From Lachnoclostridium sp. UBA1781 (GTDB taxonomy: Bacteria; Bacillota; Clostridia; Lachnospirales; Lachnospiraceae), in assembly GCA_002315495.1 (NCBI GenBank), contig DCGJ01000116.1, positions 1 to 13,508 on the forward strand: a stretch of DNA of 13,508 bases, read 5' to 3'. This document shows positions 6,547 through 13,508 of the stretch, piece after piece. The notes under the pieces are model-generated. The model was not told the DNA's origin. It saw only the letters and a list, made by a program, of their open reading frames with translations, and did not search any database. A program made the position numbers and the translations under genes. Every line of letters starts with the position of its first letter. Within the stretch, counting starts at the first letter, position 1.

Positions 6547-8490
6547 ATGGGGAAGAGGGAACTTTCTCAATCGAAACGTATGATGCGACTGCTTGGATTC
6601 TTTGCAGTAGCTTTTTTCGTGTGCGTCGTTATGAGCAATTCTGTGCAGGCGAAAGCAACAGATATGCTCCCGACGGACCCGACAGTGCCGTTTCAACCGG
6701 TGGTGCTGGGCGAAGGAACCTGGTATATCACGGGCGAGGCCTATGGCGGATACCTTGTGACAGGCGATGCAGAACCAACCATGGAAAAGGACCTTTTGAG
6801 ACGACTTGGAGATGCAGCATTATGGCGGGTTCTTGTAGCGGAGGAGGGCATTTACCTTGTCTCCGAAGGGGATGGTGGCGGACTGCTTTCCGTCAGTGCC
6901 GGTGGCAATCCGATTCTGGTTTCGGGAAATGCGGATGATGTTGCAAAAGGAACACAGCCGGAGGGTACCTGTTGGAGTGTGCTGGAGCGCATTACCAAAA
7001 ACGGCAGGGGATACTCGGTGCTTTATAACGAGCAGAAAAATGCGGTGCTCTTCGCATTTGAGAACGGAACGCTTGGCTGCCTTTCGAAAGAGGGCTACGA
7101 GAAGACGTGTGAGGAAAACGGAAGCTATGAGCCGGCGCTTTTCTGGTTCGGCAGCTCGAAGGAATACGGCGAGGATGCGGCAAAGAAGGATCTGAACAGT
7201 TTTTCCCTGGATAATGTGGATCTAAAGAGCCTGAATAAGTCGCTGACTCTGAACATCCATGCGGCTTCGGATGCCCGATTTACAGAGGCGTTTGACTTTT
7301 TCTACGAATTTGAGGACCCGACGATTGCGACGGTAGATTCTGACGGCGTCATTACTCCTCAGAAAACAGGCTCAACCAGGATATATCTCACACATAAATA
7401 TTCCGGAGCGAAGAGCCAGTGTGTTCTTCGGATTACCAGCAATGCGATTATTATTGTACCCGGTCTGTTCGGCTCGAACCTTGCCGATGCGAAGAGCGGA
7501 GAACTGCTCTGGAGTGAGGATGTGTTGGAAGAATTAACAGGTCTTGGTACCTTCTACAGTTCCTTAAAAAAGTTGGAAAAGGTGTTTGAAAACATCGATA
7601 ATGCGTCTGTTGTGGCTGTGCGAAACGATTATGGTATGGGAAATGCGTACCGCAAACTGGTGCAGTACATCGAGCAGCAGAATCCGGGAGATTACACCGT
7701 GGAATTCTTCGGCTATGACTGGAGACAATCCACCGCCGTGACCGGTCGGGAACTGTCGGACTATGTACGTGACCGAGGGTATGACAGCGTGATTTTTGTA
7801 TCGCACAGTCTGGGCGGACTTGTGGTATCCCAATACCTGGCCTGCAGCGAGGCAAATATAAAGAAAACCGAGAAAGTGATTTCACTTGGTTCCCCTTACG
7901 CCGGTTCCACTGAGGTGCTTTACCTATGGGGACCGAATGTGTGTGAATTTACGGTAACCATGGGGGCGGGAACGATGCCGGATATGGTGGCCAATATGAT
8001 TCAGGATACGTTGCTTGAGTACATCGCGAACCTTCCGTCTGTATATGAGCTGCTTCCGAACGAGTATGCATTTTCTAATCTCGATGAGTGGGAGCCGATT
8101 GTGGGGGTAACCACCTATGAGCAGGCGGTGAGCATTTACAAGGCTTATCTCGAGAACTTCTCCACAAAGCGGATGAGCGTGGCGCAGGAAGCGAACGCGA
8201 AGGTATACACCGACGGACAGCACATTCTGGACCGAATTGACGAGGTCTATTTTGTCTATGGTTATGCGAAATCTACGGTAAATGCGGTGAAAACCGACGG
8301 ACAGAGATTCTCCTACATCTACACCGATACAGGAGACAGTATCGTCCCATATATGAGCGCCACGATGTTCAACCACAGACCGGACCATGTGTTCCACTGG
8401 TATTACAACCATCAGGGGCTTGCAGGGTATGACGGACTGTCCCAGGAGTATTGGGACCAGCTGAAGACGTGGATATTTGGAGAAAATTAG
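6547..8490 (+). CDS. Secreted LCAT-like alpha/beta hydrolase (lipase/acyltransferase) with Big_2 domain
   Basis: This exported protein of 647 residues probably cleaves or transfers acyl esters. Residues 1-35 are a Sec signal peptide with a basic start, a hydrophobic core and VQA-KA as the likely cleavage site. Residues 50-200 form an aromatic- and glycine-rich domain that resembles a beta-trefoil carbohydrate-binding module (not certain). Residues 230-297 look like an Ig-like Big_2 domain (DPTIATVDSDGVITPQKTGS). Residues 300-647 are the hydrolase: IIIVPGLFGSNL (301-312) and FFGYDWRQ (387-394) are LCAT-type motifs. The nucleophile is Ser421 in SHSLG, where the first Gly of GxSxG is Ser; Asp597 (TGDSIVP) and His622 (NHQGL) are the likely triad partners. 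aaaggag (6529-6535) lies 11 bases before ATG 6547 and 2 before an alternative ATG at 6538, so the start could be three codons earlier. The substrate is unknown. Confidence 0.8.
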   Translation: MGKRELSQSKRMMRLLGFFAVAFFVCVVMSNSVQAKATDMLPTDPTVPFQPVVLGEGTWYITGEAYGGYLVTGDAEPTMEKDLLRRLGDAALWRVLVAEEGIYLVSEGDGGGLLSVSAGGNPILVSGNADDVAKGTQPEGTCWSVLERITKNGRGYSVLYNEQKNAVLFAFENGTLGCLSKEGYEKTCEENGSYEPALFWFGSSKEYGEDAAKKDLNSFSLDNVDLKSLNKSLTLNIHAASDARFTEAFDFFYEFEDPTIATVDSDGVITPQKTGSTRIYLTHKYSGAKSQCVLRITSNAIIIVPGLFGSNLADAKSGELLWSEDVLEELTGLGTFYSSLKKLEKVFENIDNASVVAVRNDYGMGNAYRKLVQYIEQQNPGDYTVEFFGYDWRQSTAVTGRELSDYVRDRGYDSVIFVSHSLGGLVVSQYLACSEANIKKTEKVISLGSPYAGSTEVLYLWGPNVCEFTVTMGAGTMPDMVANMIQDTLLEYIANLPSVYELLPNEYAFSNLDEWEPIVGVTTYEQAVSIYKAYLENFSTKRMSVAQEANAKVYTDGQHILDRIDEVYFVYGYAKSTVNAVKTDGQRFSYIYTDTGDSIVPYMSATMFNHRPDHVFHWYYNHQGLAGYDGLSQEYWDQLKTWIFGEN

Positions 8491-8562
8491 CAAAAATGAC
8501 AGGAATAATAGAAAATGCCTGCCATATTATACTTTTTTCATAAAATGGATAGATTTTTTGCA

Positions 8563-8591
8563 TTGAATAGTGCCTTAAATAATGGCATAGT
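8563..8591 (+). promoter_or_regulatory. Possible promoter of the cellulase gene
   Basis: TTGAAT (8563-8568) and CATAGT (8586-8591) are 17 bases apart, with TGG just before the -10. The match is only moderate. A hairpin, gcatggc-atag-gccatgc (8636-8653), lies in the predicted leader and ends 5 bases before the ribosome site AGGAG (8659-8663). Confidence 0.4.
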
Positions 8592-8671
8592 GTATAGGAC
8601 TCTTGTAGGAGGGTCAGGATGTATTAATGTATTGGGCATGGCATAGGCCATGCGGAATAGGAGAAATCAAA

Positions 8672-9910
8672 ATGAAGAAGATTATTGCAATGCTTCTCTG
8701 TGTGTGTATGGTATTTGCACTCACCGCTTGCGGGGATGACCCTGCAGCAACAACAGGAAACAACGCAGCTACTGATACAACCGTAGCTCCGGCTGATTCT
8801 ACTGCACCAGCTACTGATGCAACGACTACGACCGGTGAACCGGAGAAAACTTACCCACGTGCCGATGTGCCGGAAACTGCAGTAGAGATGGCAGTATATA
8901 TGAAGGCAGGTTGGAACCTCGGTAACACCCTTGATGCTAAGGGCGGCGAGACCGCATGGGGCGCTCCGATTACCCAGCCGGAACTTTTTGTGGGCCTTAA
9001 GGAGGCTGGCTTCACCACCGTACGTATTCCGGTGAGCTGGAGTGGTCACACCATGATCGATGAGGACGGTAATATCGTTATCTTCGAAGCATGGATGGAT
9101 CGTGTAACCGATATCGTTCAGGCAGCTCTTGATGCAGGCCTGATTGTAATCATTAACTCCCATCATGACAACAATGAGTACTATCCGACCGCAGATAACC
9201 TCGAGCATGCTACCAAGTACATGACCGATATCTGGACTCAGATTGCAGATAACTTCCAGGATTTCGATGAGAGACTGATTTTTGAGTCCATGAACGAGCC
9301 GAGACTTGAGGGCACCTCCAAGGAGTGGTGGTTCAATACCAACGATGCTGAAGGTAAGGCTGCAATTGAGTGTATCAATTCCCTGAACCAGACCTTCGTT
9401 GACGTTGTTCGTTCCCGTGAGGGCTACAACAAGACCCGTTTCCTTTCGGTACCGAGCCACGCTGCAAATGGTGACTACGCAATCAACGGCGGCACCTTCG
9501 TAATGCCAAAGGATACGATTGAGAATCATCTTCTCCTCAGCGTTCACGCTTACTCCCCATATGATTTCTGTATGCACTTTAATGGTGGTACGGATGTATG
9601 GGATAGCAGCAAGTGGATGGGTGGAATCAACAGCTATCTGAAGAATCTGAAGACCCGTTTTATTGATCAGGGTGTAGGCGTATACATCGGCGAGACCGGT
9701 GCAACCAACAAGGACAACCTTGAGGACAGAATCGCTTGGGCAAAGGATTTCACTGCAGCTTGTAAGGAATATGGTATGTCTGCAATTATCTGGGACAATA
9801 TGGGCGTAAAGAAGGGCGATGAGAACTTTGGTTTGATCGATCGTTCCACCAATGCTCCATATGTTGGACTTGAGGATCTTTGCAAGGCTTTTGTTGAAGG
9901 CTTGAACTAG
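8672..9910 (+). CDS. GH5 endoglucanase (cellulase) lipoprotein, probably subfamily GH5_4
   Basis: This cell-surface glycoside hydrolase cleaves internal beta-1,4 links of cellulose or related glucans such as xyloglucan. It has 412 residues. Residues 1-20 are a lipoprotein signal ending in the lipobox LTAC, with Cys20 lipidated. Residues 21-60 form a Thr/Ala/Asp-rich linker. The catalytic barrel (about 65-410) shows AGWNLGNTLDA (79-89), FTTVRIPVSW (114-123), INSHHD (161-166), the acid/base Glu209 in MNEPR, HAYSPYDF (292-299), the nucleophile Glu341 in IGETGA, and Trp374. These motifs and their order match the GH5_4 type. No carbohydrate-binding module or dockerin is present, so it is an anchored single-domain enzyme. 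ATG 8672 is chosen because AGGAG lies 8 bases upstream and the signal peptide begins there. Codon use is biased as in highly expressed genes. Confidence 0.95.
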   Translation: MKKIIAMLLCVCMVFALTACGDDPAATTGNNAATDTTVAPADSTAPATDATTTTGEPEKTYPRADVPETAVEMAVYMKAGWNLGNTLDAKGGETAWGAPITQPELFVGLKEAGFTTVRIPVSWSGHTMIDEDGNIVIFEAWMDRVTDIVQAALDAGLIVIINSHHDNNEYYPTADNLEHATKYMTDIWTQIADNFQDFDERLIFESMNEPRLEGTSKEWWFNTNDAEGKAAIECINSLNQTFVDVVRSREGYNKTRFLSVPSHAANGDYAINGGTFVMPKDTIENHLLLSVHAYSPYDFCMHFNGGTDVWDSSKWMGGINSYLKNLKTRFIDQGVGVYIGETGATNKDNLEDRIAWAKDFTAACKEYGMSAIIWDNMGVKKGDENFGLIDRSTNAPYVGLEDLCKAFVEGLN

Positions 9911-9912
9911 AC

Positions 9913-9947
9913 CTCCGGTTCGGATTAACCCCCTCCGAACTACGGAG
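9913..9947 (+). other. Stem-loop in the cellulase 3' untranslated region
   Basis: ctccg-gttcgga (9913-9924) pairs with tccgaac (9934-9940) and, after a two-base bulge, cggag (9943-9947). The stem is 12 bp and begins 3 bases after the stop codon. There is no T run, so it is not a terminator itself; it may protect the mRNA 3' end or stall ribosomes. Confidence 0.55.
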
Positions 9948-9974
9948 ATTCCGAATCAATCATAAAAGGTACAG

Positions 9975-10005
9975 ATCCCCTCGGTTTTCCGAGGGGATTT
10001 TTGTT
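9975..10005 (+). terminator. Intrinsic terminator of the cellulase gene
   Basis: A perfect 10-bp stem, atcccctcgg (9975-9984) and ccgaggggat (9989-9998), has a TTTT loop and is followed by TTTTTGTT. This is the strongest terminator in the window. Confidence 0.95.
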
Positions 10006-10096
10006 GCGTAAGGAAAATGCAACGAAAAATGTCGGATTTGTGGAAATATTCCTACTCTGCACCGCATTTCCCAAATTGTTTGGCATAAATTCCCTT

Positions 10097-10153
10097 TTGC
10101 TATTTTTCTACGCAAGTGGTATAATAAACTGTACAATACACAATCTGTGTATT
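10097..10153 (+). promoter_or_regulatory. Promoter and start-site palindrome of the CarD-like gene
   Basis: TTGCTA (10097-10102) and TATAAT (10120-10125) are 17 bases apart, with TGG completing an extended -10. Transcription should start near 10132. A perfect inverted repeat, AATACACA-atc-TGTGTATT (10135-10153), covers the first transcribed bases and may be a repressor site or a 5' mRNA hairpin. The leader is about 110 bases. Confidence 0.75.
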
Positions 10154-10242
10154 TCTATGTGATGACGAATGGCAGCGAAATGCCCGGCTTCATAAAGAAG
10201 TCGACCAGGATGACAGAATGGATGAACCGGAAAGGAGAACTC

Positions 10243-10773
10243 ATGGAACCGAAGTTTCAAAAAGGTGAATACGTCGTATACGGGACGAGTGGAATCTACA
10301 TGGTGGATGATATTTCAGAGGTAAGCTTTTCAACAGAGAAGGGCCAGCTCTTTTATATTTTGAAGCCGCTCAGCAAGAAGCATTCCACGGTTTATGTTCC
10401 GCTGAACAAAGAAGCGGCAGTGGCAAAGCTTCGCTATCCAATGGAGAAGCAGGCCATCGACGATTTGCTTGTAGACACCCGCGACAAGAGCATCGACTGG
10501 ATTGATGACAGAAACGGTCGTGCGAATCAGTTCCGTGAGATTTTGAACGCCGGCAATCAGCAGAATCTGCTTTTGATGATCAACTGTATTCGCGCCCGTC
10601 GTGTTTACTTAAGTGCGATGAATAAGAAGCTTTCCGTTACCGATGAAAATGCGCTTCGTTCCGCAGAGCAGCAGATTCGCGAGGAGTTTTCCTACTCCCT
10701 TCAGATTGAGGAGGAAGCCGTCGGCGATTATGTTCGTGCCGGTCTTGGCGTAGAGCAGAATATGCAGTCCTAA
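10243..10773 (+). CDS. CarD family transcriptional regulator (RNA polymerase-interacting)
   Basis: CarD-type proteins bind the RNA polymerase beta subunit and the upstream edge of the transcription bubble, and tune initiation, often of rRNA and stress genes. This 176-residue protein has the N-terminal CarD/TRCF RNAP-interaction fold: FQKGEYVVYGTSGIYMVDDI (5-24) and, after a strand with FYILKPL, STVYVPLNKE (48-57). Residues 70-170 are helical, corresponding to the C-terminal DNA-contacting domain. ATG 10243 is chosen because aaaggag lies 5 bases before it and the conserved 'F.KGDYVVY' opening follows at once. An in-frame extension to 10147 overlaps the start-site palindrome and is unlikely. 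The gene is a single unit with its own promoter and terminator. In Lachnospiraceae several CarD paralogues can coexist, so this may not be the housekeeping copy. Confidence 0.88.
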   Translation: MEPKFQKGEYVVYGTSGIYMVDDISEVSFSTEKGQLFYILKPLSKKHSTVYVPLNKEAAVAKLRYPMEKQAIDDLLVDTRDKSIDWIDDRNGRANQFREILNAGNQQNLLLMINCIRARRVYLSAMNKKLSVTDENALRSAEQQIREEFSYSLQIEEEAVGDYVRAGLGVEQNMQS

Positions 10774-10782
10774 GGGAAGAGC

Positions 10783-10812
10783 GCGTTTCAGAATGATTCG
10801 AGACGCATTTTT
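10783..10812 (+). terminator. Intrinsic terminator of the CarD-like gene
   Basis: gcgtttc (10783-10789) pairs with gagacgc (10800-10806), including one G-T pair, around a 10-base loop. It is followed by ATTTTT and begins 9 bases after the stop. Confidence 0.8.
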
Positions 10813-10891
10813 ATAAAATGTTAGTAAAACTTATGAAAGAAGAGCATTTTAGAAGAATTACTAATAAGTACTTTATAAAAAGAAAATAAGC

Positions 10892-10921
10892 GGGGAGGTG
10901 GTTTTTCCACCTCCCTTTGTT
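10892..10921 (+). terminator. Second strong terminator-like hairpin before the purine operon
   Basis: gggaggtgg (10893-10901) and ccacctccc (10907-10915) form a perfect 9-bp stem with a T5 loop, followed by TTTGTTGT. It lies directly before a TATAAT at 10923-10928. It may be a back-up terminator for the CarD gene or part of the control of the purine operon. Confidence 0.8.
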
Positions 10922-10922
10922 G

Positions 10923-10928
10923 TATAAT
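10923..10928 (+). promoter_or_regulatory. Possible -10 element of the purine operon
   Basis: A perfect TATAAT follows the terminator hairpin at once; the matching -35 position falls in the hairpin and is poor. The predicted leader (about 10935-11043) contains a long-range 7-bp pair, gcaggaa (10960-10966) with ttcctgc (11000-11006). No known purine riboswitch motif was seen. Confidence 0.4.
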
Positions 10929-11043
10929 TAGAGCGCTTGATAAAGTAACAAAAGAAACCGCAGGAAGGGTGTTTCGGAGAGCTGCATTTTCTGACAGAAT
11001 TCCTGCAAAAATAATACATTTCACATTCAAGGAGGAAACTCTT

Positions 11044-11760
11044 ATGCAGAAAATGGATCTTGCAGCAGAACTTTCCGGAAACGCATATCCGGGTCGTGGC
11101 ATTATTATTGGTAAGTGTGCATGCGGCAAATACGCAGTCACCGCTTACTTCATTATGGGCCGTAGTGCAAGCAGCCGTAACCGTATCTTCGCTGAGCAGG
11201 GCGAGGGCATCCGTACCGAGGCATTTGACCCAAGTACCTTGCTGGTTGCTCCGGAGCTTATCATCTATTCTCCGGTACGTGTTCTTGGTAACAACACCAT
11301 CGTAACCAACGGTGACCAGACCGATACCGTATATGACGGAATGAGCGAGGGCAAGACCTTTGAGGAGTCCCTGAGAGTTCGTAAGTACGAGCACGACGCT
11401 CCGAATTACACCCCAAGAATCTCCGGTATTATGCATATTGAAAATGGCAACTACGACTACGCATTGTCCATCCTGAAGAGCCACAACGGCAATCCGGATA
11501 TCTGTGAGAGACATACCTACTCCTACGATGCGGCAGTAGCAGGTGAAGGTCACTTCATTCACACCTATATGGGCGATGGCAGCCCGCTTCCTTCCTTTGA
11601 GGGCGAGCCAACATTGGTTAACATTACCGGTGGAATTGATGAGTTTACCGAGCTTGTATGGAACAATCTGAATGAGGACAATAAGGTTTCTCTTTTCGTT
11701 CGTTACATCAACATTGAGACCGGCGAGTACGAGACCAGAATTGTAAACAAGAACAAGTAA
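11044..11760 (+). CDS. purO: IMP cyclohydrolase, PurO type (stand-alone)
   Basis: This cytoplasmic enzyme closes the ring of FAICAR to give IMP, the last step of purine synthesis. The 238-residue protein belongs to the archaeal-type IMP cyclohydrolase family (PF07826), unrelated to the N-terminal half of bacterial PurH. Motifs are YPGRGIIIG (15-23), GRSASSRNR (39-47), VTNGDQTDT (87-95, compare VSNGTQTDV in methanogen PurO) and YEHDAPNYTPRIS (115-127, compare YEHDDYNTPRI). It is longer than archaeal PurO (about 200 residues), as I recall for clostridial members. ATG 11044 has AAGGAGG 8 bases upstream; an in-frame extension to 10969 lacks an RBS. The AICAR transformylase gene follows after 37 bases, so the pair supplies both PurH activities. 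The symbol is by family likeness. Confidence 0.9.
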   Translation: MQKMDLAAELSGNAYPGRGIIIGKCACGKYAVTAYFIMGRSASSRNRIFAEQGEGIRTEAFDPSTLLVAPELIIYSPVRVLGNNTIVTNGDQTDTVYDGMSEGKTFEESLRVRKYEHDAPNYTPRISGIMHIENGNYDYALSILKSHNGNPDICERHTYSYDAAVAGEGHFIHTYMGDGSPLPSFEGEPTLVNITGGIDEFTELVWNNLNEDNKVSLFVRYINIETGEYETRIVNKNK

Positions 11761-11797
11761 TTTGAAAGCAAAAATAAATCGAAATGAGGTATATATC

Positions 11798-12976
11798 ATG
11801 AACGAACTTCAGTTGAAATATGGATGTAATCCGAATCAGAAACCAAGCCGCATTTTCATGAATGAAAATGCTGACCTTCCAATCACTGTTTTGAATGGTA
11901 AGCCGGGTTACATCAACTTTATGGATGCATTCAACGGCTGGCAGTTGGTTAGCGAGCTGAAGAAGGCAACCGGTCTTCCGGCAGCAACCTCCTTTAAGCA
12001 CGTTTCCCCTGCAGGTGCAGCAGTTGGTCTTCCACTTACCGATACCCTGAAGAAGATTTACTGGGTAGATGATTTGGGCGAGCTTACCCCACTTGCTTCC
12101 GCTTATGCAAGAGCACGTGGCGCAGACAGAATGTCTTCCTTTGGTGACTTCATCGCACTTTCCGATGTTTGCGATGTATGTACCGCAAACATGATTAAGC
12201 GCGAGGTTTCCGATGGTGTTATCGCACCGGGCTACGAGCCGGAAGCACTCGAGATTCTTTCTTCCAAGAAGAAGGGCAACTACAACGTAATCCAGATTGA
12301 TCCGGAATATAAGCCGGCTCCAATTGAGCATAAGGAAGTATTCGGTATCACCTTCGAGCAGGGACGTAATGAGCTGAAGATTGACGATGAGCTTTTTGCA
12401 AATATCGTAACCGCAAACAAGGAGCTCCCGGAGCTTGCTAAGATTGACCTTATCATCTCCCTTATCACCTTGAAGTATACGCAGTCCAACTCTGTATGCT
12501 ACTGTAAGGGCGGTCAGGCAATCGGTATCGGTGCAGGACAGCAGTCCCGTATTCACTGTACCAGACTTGCCGGTTCTAAGGCAGATAACTGGTGGCTTCG
12601 TCAGAGCCCACAGGTGTTGAACCTTCCGTTCCTTGATACGATTGGCCGTGCAGACCGTGACAATTCCATCGACCTTTACATCGGCGAGGATTATATGGAC
12701 GTACTCGCTGAGGGCAAGTGGCAGAACATCTTCTCCGAGAAGCCTGCTCAGTTCACTGCAGAAGAGAAGCGCGCATGGCTTGACAAGAACACTGAGGTTG
12801 CTTGCGGTTCTGACGCATTTTTCCCATTCAGTGATAACATCGAGCGTGCATTCCGCTCCGGCGTTCAGTACATTGCTCAGCCGGGTGGTTCCATCCGTGA
12901 TGACCTTGTAATCGAGGCGGCAGATGTGCACAATATGGTGATGGCATTTACCGGAATTCGTTTGTTCCATCACTAA
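11798..12976 (+). CDS. purH: Phosphoribosylaminoimidazolecarboxamide formyltransferase (stand-alone AICARFT, PurH C-terminal domain)
   Basis: This enzyme transfers a formyl group from 10-formyl-tetrahydrofolate to AICAR, giving FAICAR, the step just before the cyclohydrolase encoded upstream. The 392 residues correspond only to the transformylase half of bifunctional PurH; no cyclohydrolase (MGS-like) domain is present. Family motifs are SFKHVSPAGAAVG (65-77) with the catalytic Lys67-His68 pair, KYTQSNSVCY (226-235), GIGAGQQSR (243-251), RLAGSKAD (256-263), SDAFFPFSDNIERA (338-351) and QPGGSIRDD (361-369). ATG 11798 is chosen because AAATGAGGTA ends 6 bases before it, the same arrangement as at the PurF-like gene; the frame is open to 11762 but without similarity. 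It is co-transcribed with the PurO-type gene. Bears the purH name only for the transformylase function. Confidence 0.95.
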   Translation: MNELQLKYGCNPNQKPSRIFMNENADLPITVLNGKPGYINFMDAFNGWQLVSELKKATGLPAATSFKHVSPAGAAVGLPLTDTLKKIYWVDDLGELTPLASAYARARGADRMSSFGDFIALSDVCDVCTANMIKREVSDGVIAPGYEPEALEILSSKKKGNYNVIQIDPEYKPAPIEHKEVFGITFEQGRNELKIDDELFANIVTANKELPELAKIDLIISLITLKYTQSNSVCYCKGGQAIGIGAGQQSRIHCTRLAGSKADNWWLRQSPQVLNLPFLDTIGRADRDNSIDLYIGEDYMDVLAEGKWQNIFSEKPAQFTAEEKRAWLDKNTEVACGSDAFFPFSDNIERAFRSGVQYIAQPGGSIRDDLVIEAADVHNMVMAFTGIRLFHH

Positions 12977-13018
12977 TGTGCTCTTGATTTGAGGAAGGTA
13001 TCCGGAAAGGCTGGAGTT

Positions 13019-13459
13019 ATGAAAAAGGTTTTGTTTGGAGCATTTGGCGTTGCCTCCGCATTTATTCTGTGGGGTGTGATGACTGCTTTGGATTATATCG
13101 ACGAGTATAAGTTAGATAAGGAGACGTTTCTGGGAACGCTATTCGTTGTTATCGGTCCGCTGGTAATTATGGCCTGCTATTTCCTGGTATCGCGTCGTGA
13201 TGTGCGTCCGAAGATGTCAAACATGATTGCGTGGCTCGTTCCGTTTTCGGTGGTTGCGCTTGCAGGCGGTGCGTTGATTTGCAAGCTTGCACTCGATGAC
13301 AAGTATATCGGATATTGCCACGAGCATATCCTTATGTGCACGAACGGCTTTGAGTATGTGAACCTGTGGGTAACCACGGCAGGGCTGTGTGTCATCGCAT
13401 ATGTTTACTCACTCATTATCTGGCTGGTTCGCAGGAAGAAGCTTGAGAAGACAAAATAG
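13019..13459 (+). CDS. Small membrane protein, four predicted helices, unknown function
   Basis: This 146-residue hydrophobic protein is not recognised. Membrane segments are predicted at about residues 4-24, 36-57, 68-90 and 113-137. The loop after helix 2 (SRRDVRPK) and the C-terminal tail (RRKKLEKTK) are basic, which puts both on the cytoplasmic side and implies an N-in, C-in topology. The loop between helices 3 and 4 contains two cysteines and two histidines (GYCHEHILMC, 98-107), which would then be outside and could bind a metal or form a disulphide. ATG 13019 is preferred: ggaaagg lies 9 bases upstream and ggag is also close; a TTG at 12989 is less likely. It starts 42 bases after the AICAR transformylase with no terminator between, so it may be transcribed with the purine genes, without an obvious purine role. 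Confidence 0.7.
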   Translation: MKKVLFGAFGVASAFILWGVMTALDYIDEYKLDKETFLGTLFVVIGPLVIMACYFLVSRRDVRPKMSNMIAWLVPFSVVALAGGALICKLALDDKYIGYCHEHILMCTNGFEYVNLWVTTAGLCVIAYVYSLIIWLVRRKKLEKTK

Positions 13460-13508
13460 TAGGAATCTAATAATCTATAAAACAAAGGCGCTGTGAAAAA
13501 ATGATTAT

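Noticed and set aside
8505..8538. Possible terminator after the secreted hydrolase (ataata/tattat stem, then a T run)
   Set aside because: The stem is only 6 A-T pairs with a 14-base loop, too weak to call.
8624..9577. Minus-strand open frame opposite the cellulase
   Set aside because: The plus strand encodes a complete GH5 enzyme with both catalytic glutamates; the reverse frame shows no domain.
10929..11043. Possible purine riboswitch in the leader of the purine operon
   Set aside because: The conserved three-way-junction motifs of purine or PRPP riboswitches were not found; only a long-range 7-bp pairing is visible.
11708..12973. Long open frame on the minus strand (421 codons) opposite the AICAR transformylase
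   Set aside because: Antisense shadow of a clearly conserved gene; its translation is cysteine-rich and without known motifs.

Overview
The window looks like the chromosome of an anaerobic, fibre-degrading Firmicute, most likely in or near Lachnospiraceae. This rests on AGGAGG-type ribosome sites, many short intrinsic terminators, a CarD-family regulator, a lipoprotein GH5 cellulase, a [4Fe-4S]-type PurF relative, and a purine pathway in which the two PurH activities are separate proteins. Genus-level placement is not possible from sequence alone. Nearly all genes are on the + strand; one small gene (DUF1508) is on the - strand. There are no rRNAs, tRNAs, CRISPR arrays or transposases.

Layout. 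(1) 1-3121: the end of a polar amino-acid ABC transporter ATPase, followed closely by two U32-family ('peptidase U32') proteins. By their cysteine spacing these resemble UbiV and UbiU, the paired [4Fe-4S] proteins of oxygen-independent ubiquinone hydroxylation. The UbiV-like protein has an extra N-terminal region of about 190 residues whose start looks PilZ-like. (2) 3194-4736: a PurF-family protein with its own promoter and terminator. It keeps the PRPP loop and the four Fe-S cysteines but has glycine where the glutaminase nucleophile cysteine should be. (3) 4747-5412: a TetR-type regulator. (4) 5413-5863: a gene-poor stretch with a 138-nt imperfect palindrome and a pair of 34-nt direct repeats that form hairpins. 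(5) 5864-6317: a DUF1508 tandem-repeat protein on the minus strand with a good promoter and terminator. (6) 6470-10005: two exported proteins, an LCAT-like alpha/beta hydrolase with a Big_2 domain and a GH5 (probably subfamily 4) endoglucanase lipoprotein. (7) 10097-10812: a CarD-like RNA-polymerase-binding regulator with an extended -10 promoter and a palindrome at its predicted transcription start. (8) 10892-12976: a two-gene purine operon with a PurO-type IMP cyclohydrolase and a stand-alone AICAR transformylase. Together these replace bifunctional PurH. (9) 13019-13459: a small four-helix membrane protein of unknown function.

How the parts fit. The purine genes form the clearest theme: steps 9 and 10 of IMP synthesis are encoded by the archaeal-style split pair, and an unusual PurF relative lies 6 kb upstream. 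The cellulase and the secreted hydrolase suggest polysaccharide and ester degradation outside the cell. The most unusual items are the nucleophile-less PurF paralogue and the UbiV/UbiU-like pair. No other ubiquinone gene is visible here, so that pair may serve a different anaerobic modification reaction.
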